In this document: positions 15,893-25,028 of the stretch, piece by piece | Layout: the number at the start of each line of letters is the position of its first letter | Numbering within the stretch: the stretch's first letter is position 1 | Assembly: GCA_905201175.1 (NCBI GenBank) | Contig: CAJKNC010000011.1 | Location: 1-26,879 of the forward strand | Source: an uncultured Succinatimonas sp. | GTDB taxonomy: Bacteria > Pseudomonadota > Gammaproteobacteria > Enterobacterales > Succinivibrionaceae | DNA length: 26,879 nt | Direction: 5' to 3' | Made by a program: the position numbers and the translations under genes | Notes under the pieces: generated by a model | Told to the model about the DNA's origin: nothing | Database searches by the model: none | Seen by the model: the letters and a program-made list of their open reading frames with translations, nothing else

Positions 15893-16975
15893 TCAACGTA
15901 ATTTAAGAGTAATAAGGCCGATCAAAACTAAGACTAAAGTAATAATCCAAAAACGGGCCATTACTCGGGGCTCAGGCCAACCGCCTTTCTCAAAATGATG
16001 ATGAATAGGGGCCATCCTAAAAATACGTCTGCCTCTAAGTTTATACGATCCTACTTGCAATATAACGCTTAAAGTTTCTATTACAAAAATGCCGCCCATT
16101 ATAAAAAGCAGTATTTCCTGACGAATTAAAACAGCAATAATGCCTAAAGCTGCTCCTAAAGCTAAGGAACCAACATCACCCATAAATACTTCAGCCGGAT
16201 ATGAATTAAACCATAAAAATCCCAAACCAGCTCCTACAATAGCAGTACAAGCCATAGTAAGTTCAGCTGCTTTCGGTACATAAGGAATATACAAATACGA
16301 AGCGAAATTGGCATTTGAAGTAGCCCAAGCCACAATACCCAAACCGGCTGCAACGGTAATGGTAGTAATAATGGCCAATCCATCCAGACCATCAGTAAGA
16401 TTTACTGCATTTGAAGACCCAGTCAAAACAAAATAGGCTAAAGGAATAATTAAAAAGCCAATATCCGGCATAATATTCTTAAAAAATGGGACTACAAAAG
16501 TGGTTTCAGCTGGACTTGAGGCTGTACCGTAAATGCAGCATCCTAACGTTAACGCCACTGCTGACTGCCAGAAGTATTTATACTTAGCACGCAAACCATG
16601 GGGATCGTGACGTACTACTTTTAAGTAATCATCAGCAAAGCCAATAGCCGCATATGCCAATAAAGTTGCAATGGTATACCAAACATAAATATTGTCTAAA
16701 CGGCACCACAGAAGCATTGTCACTACAATCGAACCTATAATCAGGATACCGCCCATCGTTGGCGTACCTTGTTTTTTTAAATGTGACTGCGGACCATCAT
16801 CACGGACAACCTGGCCAAAATGCAGAATTTGTAAGGCTCTTATGCTTAAAGGGCCAAAACATAAGGCGATAATTAAAGCCGTAAACAACGCCATTACAGC
16901 TCTAAAAGTCAGGTAACTAAAAACGCGCAGAGCATCTATATAATTACTAAGCCACTCTGACAGAAGAACAATCAT
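15893..16975 (-). CDS. mraY: Phospho-MurNAc-pentapeptide transferase MraY
   Basis: A ten-helix inner-membrane enzyme that moves phospho-MurNAc-pentapeptide from UDP to undecaprenyl phosphate, giving lipid I. It has 360 residues, the same as in E. coli. Diagnostic motifs are the Asp pair in FADDYLKV, NLTDGLDGLA, the cytoplasmic VFMGDVGSLALG, and the histidine loop MAPIHHHFEKGGWPE. Its ATG overlaps the murF TGA stop in an ATGA arrangement, with GGAGAG inside murF as ribosome site. Confidence 0.98.
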   Translation of the reverse strand: MIVLLSEWLSNYIDALRVFSYLTFRAVMALFTALIIALCFGPLSIRALQILHFGQVVRDDGPQSHLKKQGTPTMGGILIIGSIVVTMLLWCRLDNIYVWYTIATLLAYAAIGFADDYLKVVRHDPHGLRAKYKYFWQSAVALTLGCCIYGTASSPAETTFVVPFFKNIMPDIGFLIIPLAYFVLTGSSNAVNLTDGLDGLAIITTITVAAGLGIVAWATSNANFASYLYIPYVPKAAELTMACTAIVGAGLGFLWFNSYPAEVFMGDVGSLALGAALGIIAVLIRQEILLFIMGGIFVIETLSVILQVGSYKLRGRRIFRMAPIHHHFEKGGWPEPRVMARFWIITLVLVLIGLITLKLR

Positions 16976-18336
16976 TTTTTCTCTCCATGTGCGATTATCT
17001 CTTCACTTATAGTTTGCATATGCATTGCATGTGAGCCCTTTACTAAGAAGCTGCAATATGTACTGTCCATCAAACCAAGCGCATATTTTACGAGATCTTC
17101 ATGACAATTAAAATGCTTAGCTTTATCTCCGCAGGCATTTACGCTAAATGTGCTTAACGAGCCTACGCATAGCATTTCATCAACATAATTTGCGGCAAAT
17201 TCGCCTACCTGAGAATGCAAATCTTCCGCCTGCCTGCCTAATTCGCCCATATCGCCAAAGATAAATACACGATGCCCCTTACACAGGGATAAAGTCTTTA
17301 AAGCTGCAATTACAGCATTAAAACTGGCATTATAAGCATCATCAATTAAAGTGAAATTACCATAGTCTTTAAGAGATAGTCTGCCGCTGAGATTCTTAGA
17401 TTGATTAAGCCCCTGACGAATTTCCTCTAAACTTGCACCTGCACTCATGGCCAGGCTTGCTGCTGCAGCTGCATTCAATGCATTGTGTTCACCTGTTACA
17501 GGTAACTCAATATGAGCGCTTTGCCCGCGAATGAATAGATCAAAATTAAGCTTATCAAGAGCTACTTTAAGATTTGCAATCCTTACATCTGCTTCTTGTG
17601 AAAAGCCAAAAGACCACAATCTGCCCTCGGCTTTTTCCTGAGCATAATCGCAGCACCAGTTTTTATACCAGGGACTATCAGCACATACTATGCCTATGCC
17701 TCTGCGGGCGTAAACATTATCTAAGATTTCACTCTTGCCCTTATAAATGCCCTCTTGCGTTATGAATCCTTCTAAATGAGCAATCCCCACATTATTGATT
17801 AAAGCTACCTTAGACTCTACAAATTCCGAAGTTCTAGCAATATCCAAAGGATGACTTGCCCCCTGTTCAATCACAGCAAAATCAGTATCGCGCTGCAATC
17901 GCAATAAGGTTAAGGGCACACCAACATCATTATTAAAATTACCATTTGTAGCTATGCTCTTTCCTTTAAGCGACAGAATACTATTTGTATACTCCTTTAC
18001 CGTGGTCTTACCGCAGGAACCTGTAAGCGACACAACGAAAGCCTGACTTTTGCGTCTTACACATAAGCCGCATAATCCTAAAAAGCGTAAAGTATCATTA
18101 CAAATAACCTTAGGAACGCTCAAAGGACGATCTGCACTTAATGCAACAGCAACCGCGCCATTGGCTATTGCTTTGTCAATAAAGTCATGCCCATCAAATT
18201 TTTCACCTTTAAGCGCAATAAATAATGCTCCCGCACAATTACGCGAATCTGTAGAAACTTTAGATATAATCAGATCTTGCCCAATTAAAGTTGCAAGCGC
18301 TAAAGAAGCAACTTCGCTTAATTTAAAATCAATCAC
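16972..18336 (-). CDS. murF: UDP-MurNAc-tripeptide--D-alanyl-D-alanine ligase MurF
   Basis: Adds the D-Ala-D-Ala dipeptide, completing the UDP-MurNAc-pentapeptide. The start chosen is GTG at 18336, giving 454 residues (E. coli 452). The N-terminus MIDFKLSEVA then lines up with E. coli MISVTLSQLT, and GGAG lies six bases upstream. The frame continues to a TTG at 18363, but those residues have no family support. The ATP loop is GSCGKTT, with FIALKGEKFDGHDFI near the N-terminus and FGDMGELG in the C-terminal half. It overlaps murE by eight bases and mraY by four. No ddl gene for its dipeptide substrate is in the window. Confidence 0.96.
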   Translation of the reverse strand: MIDFKLSEVASLALATLIGQDLIISKVSTDSRNCAGALFIALKGEKFDGHDFIDKAIANGAVAVALSADRPLSVPKVICNDTLRFLGLCGLCVRRKSQAFVVSLTGSCGKTTVKEYTNSILSLKGKSIATNGNFNNDVGVPLTLLRLQRDTDFAVIEQGASHPLDIARTSEFVESKVALINNVGIAHLEGFITQEGIYKGKSEILDNVYARRGIGIVCADSPWYKNWCCDYAQEKAEGRLWSFGFSQEADVRIANLKVALDKLNFDLFIRGQSAHIELPVTGEHNALNAAAAASLAMSAGASLEEIRQGLNQSKNLSGRLSLKDYGNFTLIDDAYNASFNAVIAALKTLSLCKGHRVFIFGDMGELGRQAEDLHSQVGEFAANYVDEMLCVGSLSTFSVNACGDKAKHFNCHEDLVKYALGLMDSTYCSFLVKGSHAMHMQTISEEIIAHGEKK

Positions 18337-19837
18337 AATCAACTCCAACAAGAGAGGCTGCAAGCTTTCTATCTGAGTAAGAAATCACCTTATCTTTAAA
18401 AATTTGATAGTCCTCATGCCCCTTACCGGCAATAACAATGCAATCATCTGCACTTGCATGCGCAAAAGCATATTTAATAGCAGCTGTTCTATCCGCAAGA
18501 CGCATATAATTATGAGCGCTCTGTACCCCCATAACCATATCATCTATAATCTTCTCAGGATCCTCGCTGCGAGGATTATCAGAAGTAAAAATTACCTTAT
18601 CTGCATGTATGCAAGCTTTAATTGCCATAATGGCACGCTTGCCTTTGTCTCTATCTCCGCCGCAGCCTAAAACACACCAAATTTGTCCTTGGGGATGATG
18701 AGCTCGCACCGCCTTTAAAACCTGCTCTACACCATCAGGCGTATGAGCGTAATCAACTACTAAATGCGGCTTATTGTCAGCTCTGAAACATTCAACTCTG
18801 CCCTTAACCGGGACTAAACTTGCAGCTGTAGCCATGAGTCTTTCTAAAGGTACGTTTAATGACAAAAGCACGCCTAAGGCTATAGCTATATTTTCTACAT
18901 TAAATGTGCCTAAAAGCTTGAATTCAGCCTGACATTTGCCTTGATAAGTATCAAATTTTAACTGCAATGAATCACGCTTATAGACTATATCTTCAACTAA
19001 AACATAACGCTTATATTGAATATCATCGCCATGCTTATGCTTTTTTTTATAACTGACTGCAATGCATTCTGGATAATCTTTTGCAAAAATTTCACCGCAG
19101 CTATCGTCAACATTGATGACTATGTGATCCTCAGGCAGCATATCTAAAAACTTCTTTTTCGCCTTAGCATAGTTTTCCATTGTTTTATGATAATCAAGGT
19201 GATCACGGGTAAGATTCGTAAATCCTCCCGCAGCAAATTCGCAGCCTTGAATGCGGCCTTCGCAAACACCTATGGAAGATACTTCCATAACTGCATAACG
19301 CGCACCGTCCTTTACCATCTCGCCTAATACTCGCTGCAGGTTTATAGCATCTAAAGTAGTATTAGCGCTTTTATGTAAATTAGGCAAAAAGCCATAGCCT
19401 AAAGTTCCCAATAGCCCTACTTTTGCTCCGCTGACTAAAGTCAGCCATTGACTTATAAGTGAGGTAATGGTGCTTTTGCCGTTAGTACCAGTAATACCGA
19501 TAAGCTTTAATTTTTTTGATGGATAATCATTAAGCCAGGTTGCAACAGCAGCATAAAAATATGCATTCTTATCCATATAAATTAAAGGTATACTGATATC
19601 CTGCAATTGCATATCGTTAGGCTTATTGTCATTGCTAATTAATACAGCTACAGCTCCATGTTCCTGAGCATTTTTAATAAAATCGCAGCCGTTAACATGA
19701 GCACCGTTTAGCGGGACAAAGACGCTAAATTCATCACAAAGCCGTGAATCCGTTTGCAGGCACCTAATCTCTGCATCAAAATTAATCTGATCTGCTTTAG
19801 CCCCGACAAAATCACATAAATCCTTTAAAGTAACCAT
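18329..19837 (-). CDS. murE: UDP-MurNAc-tripeptide synthetase MurE (meso-diaminopimelate-adding)
   Basis: Adds the third stem residue to UDP-MurNAc-L-Ala-D-Glu. It has 502 residues (E. coli 495). The ATP loop is GITGTNGKST (114-123), and the lysine-bearing and GKGHE motifs are present. The motif DNPR (420-423), followed by SEDP, is the signature for meso-diaminopimelate rather than lysine, so the wall is predicted to be of the Gram-negative type. The ATG follows ftsI by 14 bases, with AGG as a modest ribosome site. Confidence 0.97.
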   Translation of the reverse strand: MVTLKDLCDFVGAKADQINFDAEIRCLQTDSRLCDEFSVFVPLNGAHVNGCDFIKNAQEHGAVAVLISNDNKPNDMQLQDISIPLIYMDKNAYFYAAVATWLNDYPSKKLKLIGITGTNGKSTITSLISQWLTLVSGAKVGLLGTLGYGFLPNLHKSANTTLDAINLQRVLGEMVKDGARYAVMEVSSIGVCEGRIQGCEFAAGGFTNLTRDHLDYHKTMENYAKAKKKFLDMLPEDHIVINVDDSCGEIFAKDYPECIAVSYKKKHKHGDDIQYKRYVLVEDIVYKRDSLQLKFDTYQGKCQAEFKLLGTFNVENIAIALGVLLSLNVPLERLMATAASLVPVKGRVECFRADNKPHLVVDYAHTPDGVEQVLKAVRAHHPQGQIWCVLGCGGDRDKGKRAIMAIKACIHADKVIFTSDNPRSEDPEKIIDDMVMGVQSAHNYMRLADRTAAIKYAFAHASADDCIVIAGKGHEDYQIFKDKVISYSDRKLAASLVGVDCD

Positions 19838-19851
19838 AAACAGCCTATTCT

Positions 19852-21558
19852 CTAATTTTCTTCGTTAATTTCCCTATCTGGGGGCACATTATATAACTGT
19901 AAAGCTTGAGCCATTACCTCTTGGAATACCGGTCCTGAGACTACGCCTCCATAAAACTTACCTGCACGCGGAGCGGTAATTACAACAACCATTGCAAAAC
20001 GAGGGGAAGAAATCGGAGCATAGCCTGCAAAAGTAGCCATATAATCCTTGCCATAACCTCCCGCAGTGGCAATACGAGCCGTACCAGTCTTTCCCGCGAC
20101 ACGATAGCGTTCAATTGCAGCCTTGCTGCCTGTACCGGCAGCAACTACAGTCTCTAGCGCTACCTGCATACGCTTAACCTCTAAGGCATTGGCAACCTGC
20201 GTGGCTGCTGGAGGCTTCAGCACTCTTAAAATAGAAATAGGATGATAAGCTCCGCCAGAGGCGATAGTGGCGTATGCCGACGCTAATTGCAGACTTGTAA
20301 CTGCTACGCCGTAGCCAAAACCTAAGGTTGCCTTGTCAATTTCCGACCAGAAGGTTCGCCTCTCATTTAAACGCCCAGCGCTCTCCCCCACAAGTCCAGA
20401 CTGCGACTTACGGCCAAAGCCAAAACGCTGCAGCATCTCCATAATTTTATAAGGACCAATTCTCTGGGAAATATGGGCCATACCGGTATTTGACGAATAT
20501 TTTATAATGTCAAGTAAAGTGCCGGTATTCATCGCATGTGAATCACGCACCACCTTGCCATCAACTACAAAAGGCCTTGTATCAAAAACCTCCTTCCAAT
20601 TTACAGCGCCAGTCTCTAATGCAGCCAAAGCTACAATAGGCTTCATAGTGGATCCTGGCTCAAAAATATCGGTAATAGCGCGATTCTTTGCATTTTTAAT
20701 ATCAAAATGACTTCTATCATTAGGATCAAAGGAAGGACTATTAGCCATAGCTAAGATTTCGCCAGTTCTGACATCGACTAATACAGCACAGCCGCTTTCA
20801 GCCTCATTAGCTTTAACTGCATCATCTAATGCTTTATAGGCAATGGTCTGCAGGCGATTATCAATACTTAAAACTAAATTTCCGCCATTAGCTCCAGCCT
20901 TGACTATGCCAAGATTTTCAATTACATGGTTATAGCGATCCTTATGGGCAGAGCGTGTAGTAGCTGTAGCAGTTAAATAGCTGTTGAAGCTTTGCTCAAC
21001 TCCGTAAACACCAACGCCCTCGCCATTTAGAATCCCCACCAAATTAGAATTGACATTTCCCGTAGGGTAATAACGGCGATAGCTATCATTTAAGATAATG
21101 CCGTCTTTAGCAATTTCTTGAAGCTGCTTTGCTTTATCAATGTCAAGATAGTGCTTTAAATGCACAAACCGCCGGCTGGGATCTTTTATTTTATCGGCAA
21201 GCTCTAAAGGATCTATTTCCAAGATTTCAGCTAATTTGGCAATGGCTTTTTTATCTTTAGCTATACCCTTTTCGTGTAAAACTTTAGGATCTGCATCGAC
21301 AGTTTTAACAGGTATAGAAATTGCCAGAATTTTTCCTTGGCGATCGGTAATCTTTCCGCGGGCAGGCTCGTAATGATAATTGCGCAGGACACGAGCATTA
21401 CCCTCAGCAATAAGCCGCTCAGGATGTAATACCTGTATCCATAATAAGCGTGCAACTATTACAACAATTACACTTATTAGAACTAAACAAACTACACTAA
21501 TCCGGAAGCGGGAAATTTTTAAATTTCCGCCTCCCTCTTTATCAGTAAAAAGTGACAT
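19852..21558 (-). CDS. ftsI: Septal transpeptidase FtsI (PBP3)
   Basis: A class B penicillin-binding protein that cross-links new septal peptidoglycan made by FtsW. It has 568 residues (E. coli 588). A short cytoplasmic tail precedes one membrane segment at about 20-38. The pedestal domain begins around ARGKITDRQG (66-75). The transpeptidase domain carries the SxxK motif S303-TMK306, the SxN motif SSN (355-357) and KTGT (490-493), all close to the E. coli positions, so it should be active and beta-lactam sensitive. The ATG abuts the ftsL stop with no gap. Position between ftsL and murE is standard. Confidence 0.97.
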   Translation of the reverse strand: MSLFTDKEGGGNLKISRFRISVVCLVLISVIVVIVARLLWIQVLHPERLIAEGNARVLRNYHYEPARGKITDRQGKILAISIPVKTVDADPKVLHEKGIAKDKKAIAKLAEILEIDPLELADKIKDPSRRFVHLKHYLDIDKAKQLQEIAKDGIILNDSYRRYYPTGNVNSNLVGILNGEGVGVYGVEQSFNSYLTATATTRSAHKDRYNHVIENLGIVKAGANGGNLVLSIDNRLQTIAYKALDDAVKANEAESGCAVLVDVRTGEILAMANSPSFDPNDRSHFDIKNAKNRAITDIFEPGSTMKPIVALAALETGAVNWKEVFDTRPFVVDGKVVRDSHAMNTGTLLDIIKYSSNTGMAHISQRIGPYKIMEMLQRFGFGRKSQSGLVGESAGRLNERRTFWSEIDKATLGFGYGVAVTSLQLASAYATIASGGAYHPISILRVLKPPAATQVANALEVKRMQVALETVVAAGTGSKAAIERYRVAGKTGTARIATAGGYGKDYMATFAGYAPISSPRFAMVVVITAPRAGKFYGGVVSGPVFQEVMAQALQLYNVPPDREINEEN

Positions 21559-22086
21559 CTAATGATCCAGACGAATAACAATTTCCGCCTCGGTTTTGGG
21601 ATTCACCATTCCTAATTTCTGTATTGCTTGTTCACGAATAAAAGAATGTGCCGACAGTGACTGTCGTTGCGCTTGCAGCAATAAGCTCTCACGGCTTTGA
21701 TTTTCAATATCGCGATTCACTTCATTTAAGTGCGCGGTAAGCTGACGGGTATCCTGTACCTGAATCACCTTATAAATACATAAAGCCGTAACGCCTAATG
21801 CTAATAAATAGACTAAGCTATTACGCATAATATCTGCAACTATAGTCGGCAGCAAAGCCCTGACTTTAGTTAAGCCTAAATATTCGTAGCGTCGATTAAA
21901 GGAATTATATGTTTCCTCGCCGAGATCTTCTAAATTAACATCAATAACAATAGACTCCTTTTTAGAAGCCTCATTATTATCCTTATTTTCATCCTTAGAA
22001 GCTGAGGTGTTTTTTGGGTTTTCTGTGACTTGAGTCTCTTGTTCCTGAGACTCATCCTCTAAAATCCTGGCAGCCGCACTTTGCAT
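21559..22086 (-). CDS. ftsL: Cell division protein FtsL with long cytoplasmic N-terminus
   Basis: A small bitopic protein that forms a coiled coil with FtsB, binds FtsQ and activates FtsWI. It has 175 residues where E. coli FtsL has 121. The membrane segment is at about 90-108, followed by a heptad-like region (about 110-150) and the conserved end with AIQKLGMVNP. The first 86 residues are an added hydrophilic stretch, very rich in E, K, N and S in its first half. The ATG lies directly against the rsmH TAA, with AAGAGG upstream. A start at Met87 would remove the tail but leave no ribosome site, so the long form is preferred. The call rests on topology and on position between rsmH and ftsI. 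Confidence 0.9.
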   Translation of the reverse strand: MQSAAARILEDESQEQETQVTENPKNTSASKDENKDNNEASKKESIVIDVNLEDLGEETYNSFNRRYEYLGLTKVRALLPTIVADIMRNSLVYLLALGVTALCIYKVIQVQDTRQLTAHLNEVNRDIENQSRESLLLQAQRQSLSAHSFIREQAIQKLGMVNPKTEAEIVIRLDH

Positions 22087-23040
22087 TTATGTTTTAAGCC
22101 TCTTCATCCGAGCACAGACTCTTAAAGTAGCGCTGCGCGAACGGACATTATGTAAAAGTTCAGCTTCGCCGGCTTTGACGGCTCCGCCAATGGGCTCCAT
22201 AGTTGCTGTAGCCAGGCGCAATTGTTCTGTTTGCTCGAAGGTCAAAGGAATGGCTGGAGGTATCTCCTGCCCGCGCGCCTTGTCTTTTATAAAATTTTTT
22301 ACTATACGATCTTCAAGCGAGTGAAAGCTTATAACGCACAGTCTGCCGTCGTCATTTAAAACATCAACACATTGATCTAAAGCCTCACGCAATTCATCCA
22401 ATTCTGAATTAACTGCTATACGCAAAGCTTGAAAACAACGGGTAGCCTTGTGCTTGGTTTCTGACCATCCTGGGATAGTCTTTTTGATGAGTTCGGATAA
22501 TTGCATAGTTCTTAAAAAAGGCTGCTTCTGGCGCTCTCTTACGATAGCTGCAGCTACTTTAGAAGCAAAACGTTCCTCACCATAAACTTTAAAAATATAT
22601 GCTAAATCTTTTTGCGAATAAGTATTGACGATAGTTTGGGCATCTAATTTTGCACTTTGATCCATACGCATATCCAAAGGACCATCACGATCAAAAGAAA
22701 ATCCTCTTTCAGAATCATCTAATTGAGGAGAAGATACCCCTATGTCCATTAAAATTCCGTCAACCTTTCCTACAATGCCAAAATCCTCACATACTGATTT
22801 AAGCTTAGAAAAACGGCTATGAACAATTGTAAAGCGATCGTCAACAATGCTCTTAGAAGCCTCAATAGCTTCTAAATCGCGATCTAACGCATATAAATGC
22901 CCATTTGGGCCTAATTTTTCCAGTATACAACGCGAATGCCCTCCACGGCCAAAAGTAGCATCTAAATAAATGCCATTTTCTTTAATGGCCAGGCCTGCTA
23001 AAACTTCATGAAGCAATACGGGAATATGAGTAAATGGCAT
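22087..23040 (-). CDS. rsmH: 16S rRNA (cytosine-1402-N4)-methyltransferase RsmH
   Basis: Methylates N4 of C1402 in the decoding centre of 16S rRNA. RsmI, encoded just upstream, adds the 2'-O-methyl group to the same nucleotide. The ATG at 23040 gives 317 residues (E. coli 313) beginning MPFTHIPVLLHEV. The SAM-binding motif TFGRGGHS, the GVSSPQLDDSERGFSF stretch, DGPLDMRMD, NSELDEL and ISFHSLEDRIVK are all family hallmarks. A TTG three codons upstream (23049) is an alternative start; it is closer to the only ribosome site (AGGA), perhaps too close. rnpB ends about 20 bases upstream, mraZ is absent, and no separate promoter fits, so expression may depend on rnpB read-through. Confidence 0.95.
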   Translation of the reverse strand: MPFTHIPVLLHEVLAGLAIKENGIYLDATFGRGGHSRCILEKLGPNGHLYALDRDLEAIEASKSIVDDRFTIVHSRFSKLKSVCEDFGIVGKVDGILMDIGVSSPQLDDSERGFSFDRDGPLDMRMDQSAKLDAQTIVNTYSQKDLAYIFKVYGEERFASKVAAAIVRERQKQPFLRTMQLSELIKKTIPGWSETKHKATRCFQALRIAVNSELDELREALDQCVDVLNDDGRLCVISFHSLEDRIVKNFIKDKARGQEIPPAIPLTFEQTEQLRLATATMEPIGGAVKAGEAELLHNVRSRSATLRVCARMKRLKT

Positions 23041-23059
23041 GATGGGCAAGAAATCCTAA

Positions 23060-23441
<382 letters not shown>

Positions 23442-23449
23442 TTATATGT

Positions 23450-23455
23450 ATTATA
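23450..23455 (-). promoter_or_regulatory. -10 element of the rnpB promoter
   Basis: A perfect TATAAT on the minus strand lies eight bases upstream of the predicted 5' end of the RNase P RNA, the right distance for initiation there. No close -35 hexamer is seen; that region falls inside the last codons of rsmI. Because no terminator is visible after rnpB, this promoter may also feed the dcw genes. Confidence 0.7.
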
Positions 23456-23463
23456 CCAGATTG

Positions 23464-24315
23464 TTATAAAAGATCGTTATCTTCTTTTAATTTCAACGCC
23501 AAAGAGTAAAGATCATTACGCTTAAGTCCAGAAATATTTGCCAAAACTGAGGTTGCAGTCTTTATAGGGGTAGTTGGCAGCAGCTGTTTTAAAGCTTCAA
23601 CTATTTTTTCATCTATAGCATTATCCTTATTTTCAACTGAACCAATTACCACCACAAACTCTCCCTTAATGCGGCAGGGATCAGATTTTAAAAACGCGGG
23701 AAAATCTTTTGCCTGCATGCGGTAAAAGGATTCGTAAGTTTTGGTAAGCTCACGGCATAATGAAATTGGATGCTCTGGCAATATTTTTGCACAAAGCTCC
23801 ATCGTCGCTAAAATCCGCTTAGGCGTCTCATAAAACACTGCAGTGTAATCTACATTTATTAAAGCCCGCAAGGTTTCTTCTAACTCTTTTTCTTTAACCG
23901 GGAAGAAGCCTTGAAACATAAACTTATCTGTTGGCAAAGCTGCAGCCTCTAAAGCAGTAATCAAAGCGCAAGGTCCTGGCAGCGGCACTACATCTATACC
24001 TTCCTTTGCACATAAGCTTACTACTCTATAGCCAGGATCATTTATAAGAGGAGAACCTGCATCTGAAATTAAAGCAACAATACCGCCATTTTTTACTTCA
24101 GAGGCGATCAAATGGGCTCGTTCTTCTTCATTATGATCATGACAGCTTATAAGCTTGACCCCGCCGATCCCCAAATGATCTAGCAAAATTTTTGAATGCC
24201 TAGTATCCTCAGCTGCAATTAAAGTAGCTGATTTTAGAACATTGATTGCTCTTAAGGTAATATCCTCAAGATTACCTATTGGAGTTGGAACAATATAGAG
24301 TGCGTTTTTAAGCAT
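23464..24315 (-). CDS. rsmI: 16S rRNA (cytidine-1402-2'-O)-methyltransferase RsmI
   Basis: Methylates the 2'-OH of C1402 of 16S rRNA, the partner modification to that of RsmH. It has 283 residues (E. coli 286). The tetrapyrrole-methylase fold is shown by the N-terminal YIVPTPIGNLEDITLRA, AAEDTRHS (34-41), and the SAM-site motif SDAGSPLINDPGY. Ribosome site GAGGAG lies just before the ATG. It is divergent from lpoA, a conserved gammaproteobacterial arrangement (yraL/yraM in E. coli), and is followed at once by the rnpB promoter. Confidence 0.97.
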   Translation of the reverse strand: MLKNALYIVPTPIGNLEDITLRAINVLKSATLIAAEDTRHSKILLDHLGIGGVKLISCHDHNEEERAHLIASEVKNGGIVALISDAGSPLINDPGYRVVSLCAKEGIDVVPLPGPCALITALEAAALPTDKFMFQGFFPVKEKELEETLRALINVDYTAVFYETPKRILATMELCAKILPEHPISLCRELTKTYESFYRMQAKDFPAFLKSDPCRIKGEFVVVIGSVENKDNAIDEKIVEALKQLLPTTPIKTATSVLANISGLKRNDLYSLALKLKEDNDLL

Positions 24316-24341
24316 AAGCTCCTCAAAAAAAGTTTTTTTCT

Positions 24342-24370
24342 ATTATACAGTCCTAATTATGATTACAAAA
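24342..24370 (-). promoter_or_regulatory. Candidate rsmI promoter
   Basis: On the minus strand a perfect TATAAT (24342-24347) lies 17 bases after TTTTGT (24365-24370), a weak -35. Initiation near 24335 would leave a leader of about 20 bases holding the GAGGAG ribosome site. Confidence 0.5.
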
Positions 24371-24698
24371 AAAGACTCATGCTTATAGCTAACAGCATAT
24401 AAATTTTTCCCTATAACCAAAACCATAAATTTTATAATATTTCACATTTATCATACTGATATAACTATCAGTAAAGTAATTTATCTTCGCAATTACCTAT
24501 TTGAATTACATAATAACTTCTCAGTTAAAATCATGCTGAATGCACAAAATGCTTGCCATTGGCAATCTCATAGTTATTACCTGACAGGCAAATGAATTAA
24601 ATATTTCCCATATACCTAACTTGCATAAAGCCAGCTAATGCGCCAGCAAAAAGAAGAGCTTGCTCTGATTATTCTAATGATTTCCCACAAATTAACGC
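24371..24698. other. A+T-rich intergenic stretch without a recognised gene
   Basis: No open frame with a ribosome site, tRNA or known RNA family is visible here. Two short dyads occur, TTGCC-att-GGCAA (24553-24565) and CCTG-a-CAGG (24581-24589), which could be protein sites or chance. The segment separates the divergent rsmI and lpoA control regions. Confidence 0.5.
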
Positions 24699-24704
24699 TA
24701 TAAT
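24699..24704 (+). promoter_or_regulatory. Candidate distal -10 element for the lpoA leader
   Basis: A perfect TATAAT on the plus strand with no good -35 (AATGAT at 17 bases). It lies just ahead of the first hairpin of the leader; initiation near 24711 would give an untranslated leader of about 318 bases. No better promoter was found closer to lpoA. Confidence 0.4.
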
Positions 24705-24710
24705 GAGAAC

Positions 24711-25028
24711 ATACTTTTCAGAAAAATTTCCTCAAGTCTCATTATTATGGCGCTGATAGCTTTAGTATTAAGCCATAACTAATTTAAGTAAGCCTTGAGG
24801 TTATAAACACTGTGAGTAGAGGCAACGGATTTCATGGCTTTAACGGAGTGGGACGCACTTAATTAAGTGCACAGGCGCAATATAGTGGCAATTGAACTAC
24901 TTTTATATTATGCCATGAAGATATCTGACGATAATCCTATTCTCAGCCATACCAAGCTTGATAAAGTCTAAAAAATTGAGTACAGGTTATGTAACCTGCA
25001 ACCTCTTGATTGGTTCAAGGAAATTACA
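24711..25028 (+). promoter_or_regulatory. Putative structured leader (or separate small RNA) before lpoA
   Basis: About 318 bases with several nested inverted repeats. CCTCAAG (24730-24736) pairs with CTTGAGG (24794-24800), enclosing TTATGGC (24745-24751) with GCCATAA (24772-24778). TTCATGGC (24831-24838) pairs with GCCATGAA (24912-24919), enclosing the 16-base palindrome GCACTTAATTAAGTGC (24855-24870). CAGGTTA-TG-TAACCTG sits at 24983-24998. No known riboswitch or small RNA family was recognised. No terminator with a U-run separates it from lpoA, so a leader role is more likely than an independent RNA. Confidence 0.4.
25005..25019 (+). promoter_or_regulatory. Small hairpin overlapping the lpoA ribosome site
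   Basis: CTTGA (25005-25009) pairs with TCAAG (25015-25019). The second arm contains the first bases of the ribosome site AAGGA (25017-25021), seven bases before the GTG start. The stem is short, so any effect on translation is inferred. Confidence 0.3.

Noticed and set aside
21559..21828. Short FtsL starting at Met87
   Set aside because: No ribosome site is present there, while the upstream ATG abuts the rsmH stop and has AAGAGG at a workable distance.
24834..24866. Similarity to a c-di-GMP riboswitch around the bases GTGGGACGCA
   Set aside because: Only one short conserved block matches. The GNRA-capped hairpin and the second conserved stem are not in their required order, so this is probably chance.
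24711..24920. 6S RNA candidate
   Set aside because: The segment forms separate local hairpins and not one long rod with a central bubble, and it lacks the conserved 6S blocks.
24915..24971. Tiny open frame (18 codons, starting MKISDDNP) in the lpoA leader
   Set aside because: No ribosome site precedes the ATG, and no codon run or stop arrangement suggests a leader peptide.
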